A DNA stretch of 8,089 nucleotides. Source: Bacteroidales bacterium UBA932. GTDB lineage: Bacteria; Bacteroidota; Bacteroidia; Bacteroidales; UBA932. The position numbers were made by a program, and so were the translations under genes. Numbering within the stretch: position 1 is the stretch's first letter; each line of letters opens with the position of its first letter. The stretch spans positions 8,388 to 16,476 of the forward strand of contig DBDM01000199.1 in NCBI GenBank assembly GCA_002293585.1, given 5' to 3'. The notes under the pieces were generated by a model. The model did no database searches. It had not been told where the DNA came from and saw only the letters and a program-made list of their open reading frames with translations. Positions 1-7,079 of the stretch are shown here, piece after piece.

Positions 1-2
1 GA

Positions 3-18
3 GATTAAGATATTAGGG
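3..18. repeat. Partial copy of the GAYTAAGA octamer repeat at the window edge
   Basis: Bases 3-10 read GATTAAGA, identical to two units of the tandem octamer array upstream of cvpA at the other end of the window. The next eight bases, TATTAGGG, could be a decayed unit (5 of 8 matches). The site lies just beyond the stop codon of the TolC-type gene, in the first 36 bases, which otherwise show no gene or terminator hairpin. Any further units would lie left of the window. One exact octamer in an AT-rich spacer can arise by chance, so confidence is low. Confidence 0.35.
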
Positions 19-36
19 AGAACAATTAATTATTCA

Positions 37-1380
37 TTACTTTATTGGTAAGCCCCTATACAGGTCAAGGATTTTGAGTTGGAAGATATATTGATACTTG
101 GCTTGCAGTTCATCCGACTGGGCTTTGAGCAAATTAGTTTTTGCCACATTATAATCGGTAAAGTTGGACAGTCCGGTTTCAAATTTTTGTTCCACGTAGC
201 GAAATGATTCCTGCGAAGCAGTGACATTACGGTTAGCTGCTTTGTATTTATTATAGCTGGCCGAGGCATCAGTGGCAGCTGTTTGGATTTCTTTATACAG
301 TGTCTGTCGTTTGTTTTCCACTTCCAGTTCGGCCATGCGATAGTTGAGCTTGGCATTTTTACTGTTGGTAGTAATCCTCCAATTGCTGAATAGTGGAATA
401 TTCAGAGAAAAACCCAGGGACGGCGTGTTATGGTCAGTCAACTGATCCCAAAAAGGAACGGCTTGTGAATTGTAGTACGCAGATCCGAAAGATCCTGATA
501 ATGAAATGGTAGGCCAGTAATCGGCACGGGCAATGGATACATTATGTTTGGCGCTTTGCAAACGAAACTCTGCCGCCTTTATTTGGGGAAGATTTAACGC
601 TGTGCTGTAAATTCTTGCCACATCATTGTCCTGCAAACTGGCATTGTCAATATCAATCTCCGGTTTAGCAATCTCAAAGGAAGCGGTCGGAGGGATATTC
701 AACAATTGCCGCAGCGACAGGTAATTTACCTCAAGGTTGTTTTGTGCCGTTACCCGTTGCACTTCGGCATTGGCCAGCTGGGCTTCCATGTCGAGTTGCT
801 CGCTCAGGGGGCGGCTGCCGGCGTCCACCAATTGTTTAAGGCGATTCAACTGCACATTCGTGCTGGCGTAGCTGCTGTCGGCCACCGTAAGTATTTCCAT
901 GGAAAGCAACACTTGCACGTAGGCCTGTGCCACGTAGGTGGAAATGATATTGCGCTGTAGTTCCACGTCCTGTTGTGCAGCATTGTAATCGCTTTGGTTA
1001 CGGCGCAGGGTGCTGATTTTTTTCAATCCTTCAAACAGTGTTATCGAAGCATAAATGGAAGGACTGAAACTGTTGCTGAAACCTCGTTCCTGCACGGCTA
1101 TCAACTGTTCGTTGCCATTGGCATCGGTTGTAGTGCGCTGAAAGGTAGACATGCCCCAGCTCATATTTTCAGAAGCGCGGATACCTACGGAGGGCGCGAA
1201 GTTCCACTTCGACTGGTAGAGCGTGTTCTTATACTGTTGGGTAGTTAATTCTTGTTGTTGCAGGGATATATTGTTATCCCACGCATAGCGGATACATTGT
1301 TCCAGTGTCCAGGATTGTCCCATTGCTGTAGCGCAGCAGAACAGTACGGAGAGAAGTAATAAGGTGAAGTGTTTTACCAT
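37..1380 (-). CDS. TolC-family outer-membrane efflux protein
   Basis: This 447-residue protein is a probable TolC/OEP-type outer-membrane channel. Such channels form a trimeric barrel with a long periplasmic tunnel and export drugs, proteins or other compounds with an inner-membrane pump and a periplasmic adaptor. Residues 1 to about 22 form a signal peptide: a basic start (MVKH), a leucine-rich core and a small-residue cleavage region (ATAMGQ). Mature TLEQCIRYAWDNN matches the usual opening of the first OEP repeat. The family's internal duplication is visible: VDAGSRPLSEQLDMEAQLANAE (about 186-207) parallels FETGLSNFTDYNVAKTNLLKAQ (about 400-421), each followed by a long polar helix. SLGFSLNIPLFSNWR (about 321-335) resembles the second membrane-strand region. 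The gene starts 6 bp after the HU/SPOR gene, so the two are probably one transcript. No pump or adaptor gene is in view, so the substrate is unknown. The length is close to that of other family members (E. coli TolC is 493). Confidence 0.93.
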   Translation of the reverse strand: MVKHFTLLLLSVLFCCATAMGQSWTLEQCIRYAWDNNISLQQQELTTQQYKNTLYQSKWNFAPSVGIRASENMSWGMSTFQRTTTDANGNEQLIAVQERGFSNSFSPSIYASITLFEGLKKISTLRRNQSDYNAAQQDVELQRNIISTYVAQAYVQVLLSMEILTVADSSYASTNVQLNRLKQLVDAGSRPLSEQLDMEAQLANAEVQRVTAQNNLEVNYLSLRQLLNIPPTASFEIAKPEIDIDNASLQDNDVARIYSTALNLPQIKAAEFRLQSAKHNVSIARADYWPTISLSGSFGSAYYNSQAVPFWDQLTDHNTPSLGFSLNIPLFSNWRITTNSKNAKLNYRMAELEVENKRQTLYKEIQTAATDASASYNKYKAANRNVTASQESFRYVEQKFETGLSNFTDYNVAKTNLLKAQSDELQAKYQYIFQLKILDLYRGLPIK

Positions 1381-1386
1381 AAACGT

Positions 1387-2430
1387 TTAATATTTTTCTA
1401 CCCAGGCATTTTGAAAATCAATACCATCGGTCTTTTTGATACCATTGAGGATAATTTGTGCTTCCCGTAGTGTTACATAACGAAGAATACTCACTTTATA
1501 AGGTTCGTTACCGCCGGTATGTAAAACTAAGCATATATATCCTTCGGTATCTGTGATTTGCTTTGCAAGCAGGTTGGCAGCCGCCTCATTGTCGAAGCGC
1601 GCCACCATAATGTGGTATTTGTTCAGGGACTGCGATCTCCCGGCTGTTTTAACTGTATTTTTAACCGTTGTTGCAGGCGTTTTTTCTACTACTGCTGCAG
1701 GTTTTACGGGTTCCGGTACAACTTCTTCTGCCGGGACTACAGCCGGAGCGGTGGGTGGAGGCGCTGAGGGAAGAGCAGGTTGTTCTTGTCCGGACGGCCG
1801 GGGACTGTGCAGGTAGGCCAATTCTTCCGGCGTGTAACTCATGTTTTCTATCCATTTTAACATGGGTTCGCGGAAAATATATACGCCGGCCGACAATAAA
1901 AACAATAACAATACTATCCAGCATACCACACTGCAACGGTGTTTCTTCGGCGGAAGGACAGGGGTCACCGTACCGGCGGGAACTTTATTTAGCGGTTGTT
2001 CTGTTACCGGGCTCATTTCTATTTCAAGCAAACCGAAGGAGTCCGGCGAAAATTGTTGGGTGTTTTCGGCAGTGAAACGCAGTTCGTGGTCGTCGGTCAT
2101 GCGCATGGTGCCGAAGCCGGGAAATTCAATGCGTTTGCCTGCTTCGAGCAGACCGTTCATCCTTCCCGCAAACAATGCCAGTTTGCGCACCGCTTCTTCA
2201 TGGGTAACTCCCTGTTGCTTGCCGAAAGCCTGTTCCAAAAAACCGTCGTTCCAGGTTTCCGTGGAAAGGAAGGCGATTTGTTTACCCGGGGGAAGCATTC
2301 CTTTACCTCCTTTGATGAAAGTAGCCGGCGTGTGATTTACTACAAAAGCGCCCAAGCCGGGTAACGACACCCGGTTGTGATTGCTTAATAGTTGCTGTAA
2401 TAAACTGCTGATGATAGACAGTTCTTCCAT
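1387..2430 (-). CDS. HU-type DNA-binding domain and SPOR domain membrane protein
   Basis: This 347-residue single-span membrane protein has four parts. Residues 1 to about 135 carry two HU-like halves, marked by matching turns VSLPGLGAFV (21-30) and IEFPGFGTMR (101-110); this resembles the bacterial HU-CCDC81 arrangement. A basic PPKKHR stretch (160-165) precedes one hydrophobic helix at about 167-186. A Pro/Ala/Val-rich linker spans about 208-262. Residues about 271-346 form a SPOR domain (KYHIMVARFDNEAAANLLAK at its start, then PYKVSILRY and REAQIILNGIKK). SPOR domains bind glycan strands lacking stem peptides at division septa. By the positive-inside rule the HU half should be cytoplasmic and the SPOR half periplasmic, so the protein could connect nucleoid and septal wall; that role is inference. 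It has its own candidate promoter and lies 6 bp before the TolC-type gene. Proteins of this layout are annotated widely in Bacteroidota, but I know of no settled gene name. Confidence 0.9.
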   Translation of the reverse strand: MEELSIISSLLQQLLSNHNRVSLPGLGAFVVNHTPATFIKGGKGMLPPGKQIAFLSTETWNDGFLEQAFGKQQGVTHEEAVRKLALFAGRMNGLLEAGKRIEFPGFGTMRMTDDHELRFTAENTQQFSPDSFGLLEIEMSPVTEQPLNKVPAGTVTPVLPPKKHRCSVVCWIVLLLFLLSAGVYIFREPMLKWIENMSYTPEELAYLHSPRPSGQEQPALPSAPPPTAPAVVPAEEVVPEPVKPAAVVEKTPATTVKNTVKTAGRSQSLNKYHIMVARFDNEAAANLLAKQITDTEGYICLVLHTGGNEPYKVSILRYVTLREAQIILNGIKKTDGIDFQNAWVEKY

Positions 2431-2449
2431 TCTTTTAAATTCAAAAAAG

Positions 2450-2457
2450 CAAAGATA
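2450..2457 (-). promoter_or_regulatory. Candidate -7 box for the HU/SPOR-tolC operon
   Basis: On the minus strand these bases read TATCTTTG, an exact match to the Bacteroidota -7 consensus TAnnTTTG. The box ends 19 bases before the ATG at 2430, giving a start site near 2443 and a leader of about a dozen bases. I see no TTG at the usual -33 distance, so the call rests on the -7 box and its placement in the 63-bp gap after polA. That gap also holds no convincing terminator hairpin, so read-through from polA is possible. Confidence 0.6.
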
Positions 2458-2493
2458 GGAAAAAAATATGAAATATCTACCGGTTTTATGTAA

Positions 2494-5340
2494 TTAATGC
2501 GCTTCCAACCAATTTTTTCCGGTTCCAATGTCCACGGAAAGGGGGACAAGGAGTGTTTTTACCATCTCCATTTCTTTCCGTACGATTTTTTCAACCAGTT
2601 CTAATTCAGGCTTATACACGTCAAACACCAATTCGTCGTGCACCTGTAATATCATTTTGGTTTTCAGCCGGCTTTGTTGCAGGCGCTGGGATATGTTGAT
2701 CATGGCTAATTTTATGATGTCGGCGGCCGAACCCTGGATGGGGGCGTTGACGGCATTGCGTTGGGCAAAGCTGCGTACGGCTGCGTTACGCGAATGGATA
2801 TCGCGGAGATGGCGTATACGGCTGAAAATGGTTTCCACATAGCCTTTGCTTTCCGCTTCGGCCACCATTTTATCTATGTAGTCCCGCACACCGGGATAAG
2901 CCTCAAAGTATCCGTCAATTAACGCCTTAGCTTCGCCGCGGGGAATTTGCAGGCGCTGGGCTAATCCGAAAGAAGAAATGCCGTAAATAATGCCGAAATT
3001 TGCAGTTTTGGCTTTACTGCGTTGCTCTTTGGTTACTTCCGATAACGGTACGTGGAATATTTTGGCGGCAGTAGCCGTGTGGATGTCTTCGCCGCTACGG
3101 AAAGCCTCGATGATATGCTGGTCGCCGCTCATGTGCGCCATAAGGCGCAATTCGATCTGCGAATAGTCGGCCGAAAGCAGTATATGCTCATCATTGCGCG
3201 GTACAAAAGCCCGCCGTATCTCCCGTCCCTTTTCATCACGTATGGGAATGTTCTGCAGGTTGGGGTTGTTGGAACTGAGCCGGCCGGTGGCCGTAACAAA
3301 CTGGTTGAACGTAGTGTGAATACGTCCGGTGCGTTTGTTCACCAACTCCGGTAAGGCCTCTATGTAGCTCGAAAGCAGTTTTTTCAACGAACGAAATTGC
3401 AGGATCTTCGGAATGATCGGGTGGCTGCCGGCTATGCTCTGCAATGTGTCCTCGCCGGTGGAATACTGTTTGGTCTTGGTCAATTTGGCCTTTTCGGCCA
3501 GACCTAACTTTTCGAACAGCACCACGCCCAATTGTTTCGGAGAGGAGATGTTGAGGTTGGGTTCACCGGCCAATTGTTTGATCTCGTTATCAAGCGCTAT
3601 CAATTCCGATTGCAACTGTTTACCATAGTCGGTGAGTGCAACCGAGTCAATGCGCACACCTTCAAATTCCATGTCGGCCAGCACTTTTATTAACGGCGCT
3701 TCAATGCCTATGTACAGTTCAAAGAGCTGCTGCTTTTTCAATTCTTTTTCCAAAATAGCTTTCAAACGGAACGTTACATCGGCGTCTTCGGCGGCATATT
3801 CGGCAATTTTTTCGAGCGGCACATCAGCCATGCTGCCTTGCTTGACGCCTTTCTTGCCAATGAGTTCTTCGATCTCTACAGGTGTGTAATCAAGGTAGGT
3901 GCGGCTCAGTACGGTCATGTTATGCCGTCCTTCCGGCTCAAGCAGATAGTGCATGAGCATGGTGTCGTAAAGGAATCCGCCGACTTCAATGCCATGCTGT
4001 TTTAATATCAGCAGATCGTATTTGATATTCTGGCCTATCTTCGGTTTGGAAGAGGCGAACAGGGTGGAAAATTTTTGTAACAGCGCCGTCTTTTTTTCTT
4101 CGTCCGCCGGAATGGGCACATACCAGGCTTCGTGGTCTTTCATGCAGAAGGACAGGCCTACCGGTTGGGCGTTCATGGCATCAATGCCGGTAGTTTCGGT
4201 ATCGAAAGAAAACGTTTCGCTTTGTTCCAGCAACTGTAGTAATTGCCCGATATCTTCGTCGCTTTGTGCGATATGATAATGGTGCTCTACGTCGCGTATG
4301 GTTTGATAGCTGCTAACTTCTGCGATATTTTCTGTTTCCTGAGGCTCGGTGGTGCCGGCGGCGGCAAACAGATCGAGTTGCCCGTGGGTGGGTTTTGGTG
4401 CGGCTTTGCGCGTAGCAGGCGTTGCTTTGTAGTTAGGCACATCTTCCTGCAAGCCGGCATAATCACGCCCATACATGATCAGGTGAGGCAGCAGCGACGT
4501 AAATTCATATTCCATGAATAAAGCCTTCAGCCTTTCTATATCGGGCTTTTCAACCACTAATGAAGCTTCATCCCACGGAACAGGCACCTGCGTGTCGATA
4601 GTCACTAATTTCTTCGATAATAAAACCTGGTCGTGCGCTGTTCTGAAAGCCGGCTGCATGCTTGCAGACAACCGGTCGATGTGTGCAAGTATATTTTCCA
4701 CACTTCCCCATTCGGCAATCAATTTTTTAGCCTTTATTTCGCCTACGCCTTCCACACCCGGCACGTTATCGGCTTTGTCGCCCCATAGCGCCAAAATATC
4801 CACTACCTGTTCGGGCGTTTTGATGTTATAAAGGGCGCAGATCTCTTCTACGCCTAATTTTTCGGGTTGTTCGCCCGAACGGGGTTTCATCATGAAAATA
4901 TTCGGCGATACTAATTGCGCATAATCTTTGTCTGGCGTAAACATATACACTGAAAACCCTTCGCTTTCCGCACGTTTGGCCATAGTGCCGATAACATCAT
5001 CAGCCTCATAGCCGGGTAGCGACAACAATGGAATATTGAACGCTTCGATCAACTCTTTCAGCAAGGGTAAGGAGGTTTTGATCACTTCCGGAGTGGGTTG
5101 GCGATGCGCCTTGTAGTCGGGATACCAATCATGCCGGAAATTTTTTCCACCGGGATCGAAAGCCACGCCGAAATGGGTAGGCCGTTCGCGTACGATCATC
5201 TCCATGATCATCTTAATAAATCCATACAATACGGAAGTATCTACGCCTTTTGAATTGGTGATGGGCCTTTTCATAAAGGCATAGTATACACGATACACCA
5301 AAGCATGACCGTCGAGCAGATAAAGTTTTTTCATGTACAT
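2494..5340 (-). CDS. polA: DNA polymerase I (5'-3' exonuclease, proofreading and polymerase domains)
   Basis: This is a full-length DNA polymerase I of 948 residues (E. coli 928), for repair synthesis and RNA-primer removal. The 5' nuclease domain (about 1-290) keeps its acidic metal ligands: D10, D62, E112/D114/D115, D137/D139 and D188/D191, followed by the helix-hairpin-helix PGVEGVGEIKAKKL. A variable linker (about 300-345) contains QLDLF (321-325), like a sliding-clamp-binding motif. The 3'-5' exonuclease domain has all DEDD-type residues: D380/E382 (FDTETTG), N438/Y441/D442 (NIKYD) and Y515/D519 (YAAED), so proofreading should work. The polymerase domain has motif A DYSQIE (D725), motif B R774/K778/F782/Y786 and motif C HDE (901-903), each 20 above the E. 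coli number. F782 predicts discrimination against dideoxynucleotides. A second in-frame ATG at 5334 gives MKKLYLLDG, closer to the usual family start than MYMKKL; the true start may be 5334. Confidence 0.98.
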   Translation of the reverse strand: MYMKKLYLLDGHALVYRVYYAFMKRPITNSKGVDTSVLYGFIKMIMEMIVRERPTHFGVAFDPGGKNFRHDWYPDYKAHRQPTPEVIKTSLPLLKELIEAFNIPLLSLPGYEADDVIGTMAKRAESEGFSVYMFTPDKDYAQLVSPNIFMMKPRSGEQPEKLGVEEICALYNIKTPEQVVDILALWGDKADNVPGVEGVGEIKAKKLIAEWGSVENILAHIDRLSASMQPAFRTAHDQVLLSKKLVTIDTQVPVPWDEASLVVEKPDIERLKALFMEYEFTSLLPHLIMYGRDYAGLQEDVPNYKATPATRKAAPKPTHGQLDLFAAAGTTEPQETENIAEVSSYQTIRDVEHHYHIAQSDEDIGQLLQLLEQSETFSFDTETTGIDAMNAQPVGLSFCMKDHEAWYVPIPADEEKKTALLQKFSTLFASSKPKIGQNIKYDLLILKQHGIEVGGFLYDTMLMHYLLEPEGRHNMTVLSRTYLDYTPVEIEELIGKKGVKQGSMADVPLEKIAEYAAEDADVTFRLKAILEKELKKQQLFELYIGIEAPLIKVLADMEFEGVRIDSVALTDYGKQLQSELIALDNEIKQLAGEPNLNISSPKQLGVVLFEKLGLAEKAKLTKTKQYSTGEDTLQSIAGSHPIIPKILQFRSLKKLLSSYIEALPELVNKRTGRIHTTFNQFVTATGRLSSNNPNLQNIPIRDEKGREIRRAFVPRNDEHILLSADYSQIELRLMAHMSGDQHIIEAFRSGEDIHTATAAKIFHVPLSEVTKEQRSKAKTANFGIIYGISSFGLAQRLQIPRGEAKALIDGYFEAYPGVRDYIDKMVAEAESKGYVETIFSRIRHLRDIHSRNAAVRSFAQRNAVNAPIQGSAADIIKLAMINISQRLQQSRLKTKMILQVHDELVFDVYKPELELVEKIVRKEMEMVKTLLVPLSVDIGTGKNWLEAH

Positions 5341-5355
5341 CTTTGCGTTAAACTA

Positions 5356-5363
5356 CAAATGTA
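5356..5363 (-). promoter_or_regulatory. Candidate -7 box for polA
   Basis: Read on the minus strand the bases are TACATTTG, an exact match to TAnnTTTG. A start site near 5350 would leave about 10 bases before the ATG at 5340 and about 16 before the ATG at 5334. No TTG lies at the usual -33 distance. The region upstream of this box overlaps the plus-strand -7 box of nupC. Confidence 0.55.
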
Positions 5364-5375
5364 CGAAAAAAATCT

Positions 5376-5383
5376 TATCTTTG
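5376..5383 (+). promoter_or_regulatory. Candidate -7 box for nupC
   Basis: TATCTTTG followed by CA is an exact match to the Bacteroidota -7 consensus. The predicted start site near 5390 gives a leader of about 12 bases before the ATG at 5403, which supports that ATG over later in-frame ones. There is no clear -33 TTG. The divergent polA box lies 12 bp to the left on the other strand, so RNA polymerase could probably not occupy both promoters at once. Confidence 0.6.
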
Positions 5384-5402
5384 CATAATAAACGTAAAAT
5401 CT

Positions 5403-6956
5403 ATGGCCGCAGAAACCTTAACCGACTCTTTAGCCACGATGGCTACGCAGGTTGTCAATGTTAATCCGTATAAAGAAGTGTTAATGGGGAAGGAAATTAT
5501 ATTTTCTTTCAATTCTATTTTTATGGCGCTGTTAGGTATGGCGGCAATTATAGCGTTAGCCTGGTTGTTCAGCACAGATCGCCGGCATGTCGACTGGAAA
5601 ATGGTGGGAAAAGGGTTGTTAATACAGTTGGCCATAGCTGTCGCCGTGTTGCAGGTGATCCCCATGTCCTGGTTATGGCCGATGGTGTCAATAACGGCCG
5701 GCTTAGTGGTGTTGGCCTTTGGATATGTATTGCTTAAAAATATAAAAACGCTGACGTTGAAATCGGCTATGAATTTATTAACGTCGGCGGCCTTGCTTGT
5801 AGGTGGTGTGTTTGTATTTTTCTTCGCTCCGGAAGTGTTTGAATTCCTCGGAAAATGTTTCGTATCGGTGTTGGAATGGACAAAAGCAGGTTCCGAATTT
5901 CTGTTCGGCGACCTGGTCAATCCGCAAAGTTTCGGTTTCATTTTTGCTTTCCAGATATTACCGACCATTGTTTTCTTCTCGGCGCTGACCAGCTTGTTCT
6001 TCTATTTGGGTATTATTCAAAAAGTGGTGTGGTTGCTGGCTTGGCTGCTGACTAAGGCGATGCGCTTGTCGGGCGCCGAAAGTTTAGCGGTGTCGGGCAA
6101 TATTTTCCTCGGACAAACCGAGGCGCCGTTGATGGTGAAAGCTTATGTGCCCGCCATGACCCGTTCGGAAATTATGCTGGTGATGACGGCCGGCATGGCC
6201 ACTATGGCCGGCGGCGTGCTGGCGGCTTATATCGGCATGTTAGGCGGCGGCGATAAAATACTGGAGCTGGAATTTGCCAAGCACTTATTGTCGGCCTCGG
6301 TAATGGCGGCCCCCGGTGCGGTGGTGATCGCCAAGATCCTTGCCCCGCAACGCGAAACAATTGATAATACAATTGAGGTCACTAAGGAAAAGATCGGAAA
6401 GAATGTGTTGGATGCTATTTCCAACGGCGCTATCGAAGGACTGAAACTGGCGGCTAACGTGGCCGCCATGCTCTTGGTATTCTATGCCCTGATTGCAGGG
6501 TTTAATTTTATTATTGCCAAGATCGGCGATTGGACTCAGTTGAACACCCTGATTGCCGACGCCACCAACGGACAGTATAAAGGATTATCGCTGCAATTTC
6601 TACTGGGCTATATTTTTGCTCCGGTAATTTGGATCATGGGTGTTCCCTGGTCCGATGTAACTCTGGTAGGGCAGTTGCTCGGCGAGAAATTAATTATGAC
6701 CGAATTTGTGGGCTACCAAAGCCTGGCGGAAATGGTGCAAACCGGCGTGTTTACCAGTCCGCGTTCCATTATCATGTCGGTGTATATCCTGTGCGGTTTT
6801 GCCAATTTCGCCTCGGTGGGTATACAGATCGGCGGTATTGGCGGCATAGCGCCCAACCAACGAACCTTGCTCTCGGAGTTTGGCATGCGCGCATTGTTAG
6901 GCGGTACGCTGGCCGCCATGGTGAGCGCTACTATGGTGGGTATGTTTTTAGGATAA
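5403..6956 (+). CDS. nupC: Concentrative nucleoside transporter (CNT/NupC family)
   Basis: This 517-residue multi-span inner-membrane protein belongs to the CNT family, which takes up nucleosides with Na+ or H+. The signatures are present: GQTEAP (237-242), the nucleoside-contacting loop, with N233 placed like a sodium ligand of the Vibrio cholerae CNT; TEFVGY (433-438, E434); and NFAS (468-471, N468 and S471), which contact the ribose in CNT structures. LPTIVFFSALTSLFFYLGII (187-206) and AAYIGMLGG also fit. It is about 100 residues longer than V. cholerae CNT (418) or E. coli NupC (400). About 37 extra residues lie at the N-terminus before the first hydrophobic helix (about 38-57), and about 50 near 90-140 include two added hydrophobic stretches. 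The promoter position favours the first ATG, though M28 remains possible. It is divergent from polA and has no visible terminator. Family assignment is firm; the coupling ion and substrate range are not. Confidence 0.96.
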   Translation: MAAETLTDSLATMATQVVNVNPYKEVLMGKEIIFSFNSIFMALLGMAAIIALAWLFSTDRRHVDWKMVGKGLLIQLAIAVAVLQVIPMSWLWPMVSITAGLVVLAFGYVLLKNIKTLTLKSAMNLLTSAALLVGGVFVFFFAPEVFEFLGKCFVSVLEWTKAGSEFLFGDLVNPQSFGFIFAFQILPTIVFFSALTSLFFYLGIIQKVVWLLAWLLTKAMRLSGAESLAVSGNIFLGQTEAPLMVKAYVPAMTRSEIMLVMTAGMATMAGGVLAAYIGMLGGGDKILELEFAKHLLSASVMAAPGAVVIAKILAPQRETIDNTIEVTKEKIGKNVLDAISNGAIEGLKLAANVAAMLLVFYALIAGFNFIIAKIGDWTQLNTLIADATNGQYKGLSLQFLLGYIFAPVIWIMGVPWSDVTLVGQLLGEKLIMTEFVGYQSLAEMVQTGVFTSPRSIIMSVYILCGFANFASVGIQIGGIGGIAPNQRTLLSEFGMRALLGGTLAAMVSATMVGMFLG

Positions 6957-6960
6957 ATAT

Positions 6961-6991
6961 TTTGTCATTTCAAAAAAAGTTTTTACCTTCG
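6961..6991 (+). promoter_or_regulatory. Candidate distal promoter of the coiled-coil gene
   Basis: TTTG (6961-6964) and TACCTTCG (6984-6991) are 19 bp apart, close to the Bacteroidota -33/-7 layout; the -7 box differs from TAnnTTTG by one base (C for T). It would start transcription near 6998, leaving a leader of about 80 bases ahead of the ATG at 7080, much longer than other leaders in this window. The leader has only a weak GGTT/AACC hairpin (6996-7009). Confidence 0.4.
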
Positions 6992-7029
6992 CACCGGTTC
7001 TGCTCAACCACTTTGTTCTTTAGGCCCAC

Positions 7030-7062
7030 TTTGACCGCCCTCCGTTTAATGAATTAAATTTT
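7030..7062 (+). promoter_or_regulatory. Candidate proximal promoter of the coiled-coil gene
   Basis: TTTG (7030-7033) is followed after 21 bp by TAAATTTT (7055-7062), one base from TAnnTTTG. A start near 7069 would give a leader of about 11 bases, similar to the other promoters predicted here. The surrounding sequence is very AT-rich, so a chance match is quite possible. It is an alternative, or an addition, to the distal candidate. Confidence 0.3.
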
Positions 7063-7079
7063 AAATTGTAGAACTTTTT

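Noticed and set aside
1321..1380. Lipoprotein signal in the TolC-type protein (cysteines at residues 15-16)
   Set aside because: The residues before the cysteines (VLF) do not fit a lipobox, and a standard signal-peptidase site follows a few residues later.
1668..2364. Several plus-strand open frames opposite the HU/SPOR gene
   Set aside because: They are low-complexity shadows with no start signals or domain patterns; the minus-strand gene has clear HU and SPOR motifs.
5375..5968. Long minus-strand open frame (197 codons) opposite the start of nupC
   Set aside because: It lies fully antisense to the well-supported transporter, its Asn/Thr/Lys-rich product mirrors hydrophobic codons on the other strand, and it has no domain pattern.
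6629..7057. Plus-strand open frame (142 codons) overlapping the end of nupC and the following gap
   Set aside because: It is a frame-shifted reading of nupC; its Arg/Tyr-rich product has no recognisable motif and the real frame keeps all transporter signatures to its stop.
6957..7079. Riboswitch or small RNA between nupC and the coiled-coil gene
   Set aside because: Only a 4-bp hairpin can be drawn and no known riboswitch core is recognisable; promoter elements explain what is visible.
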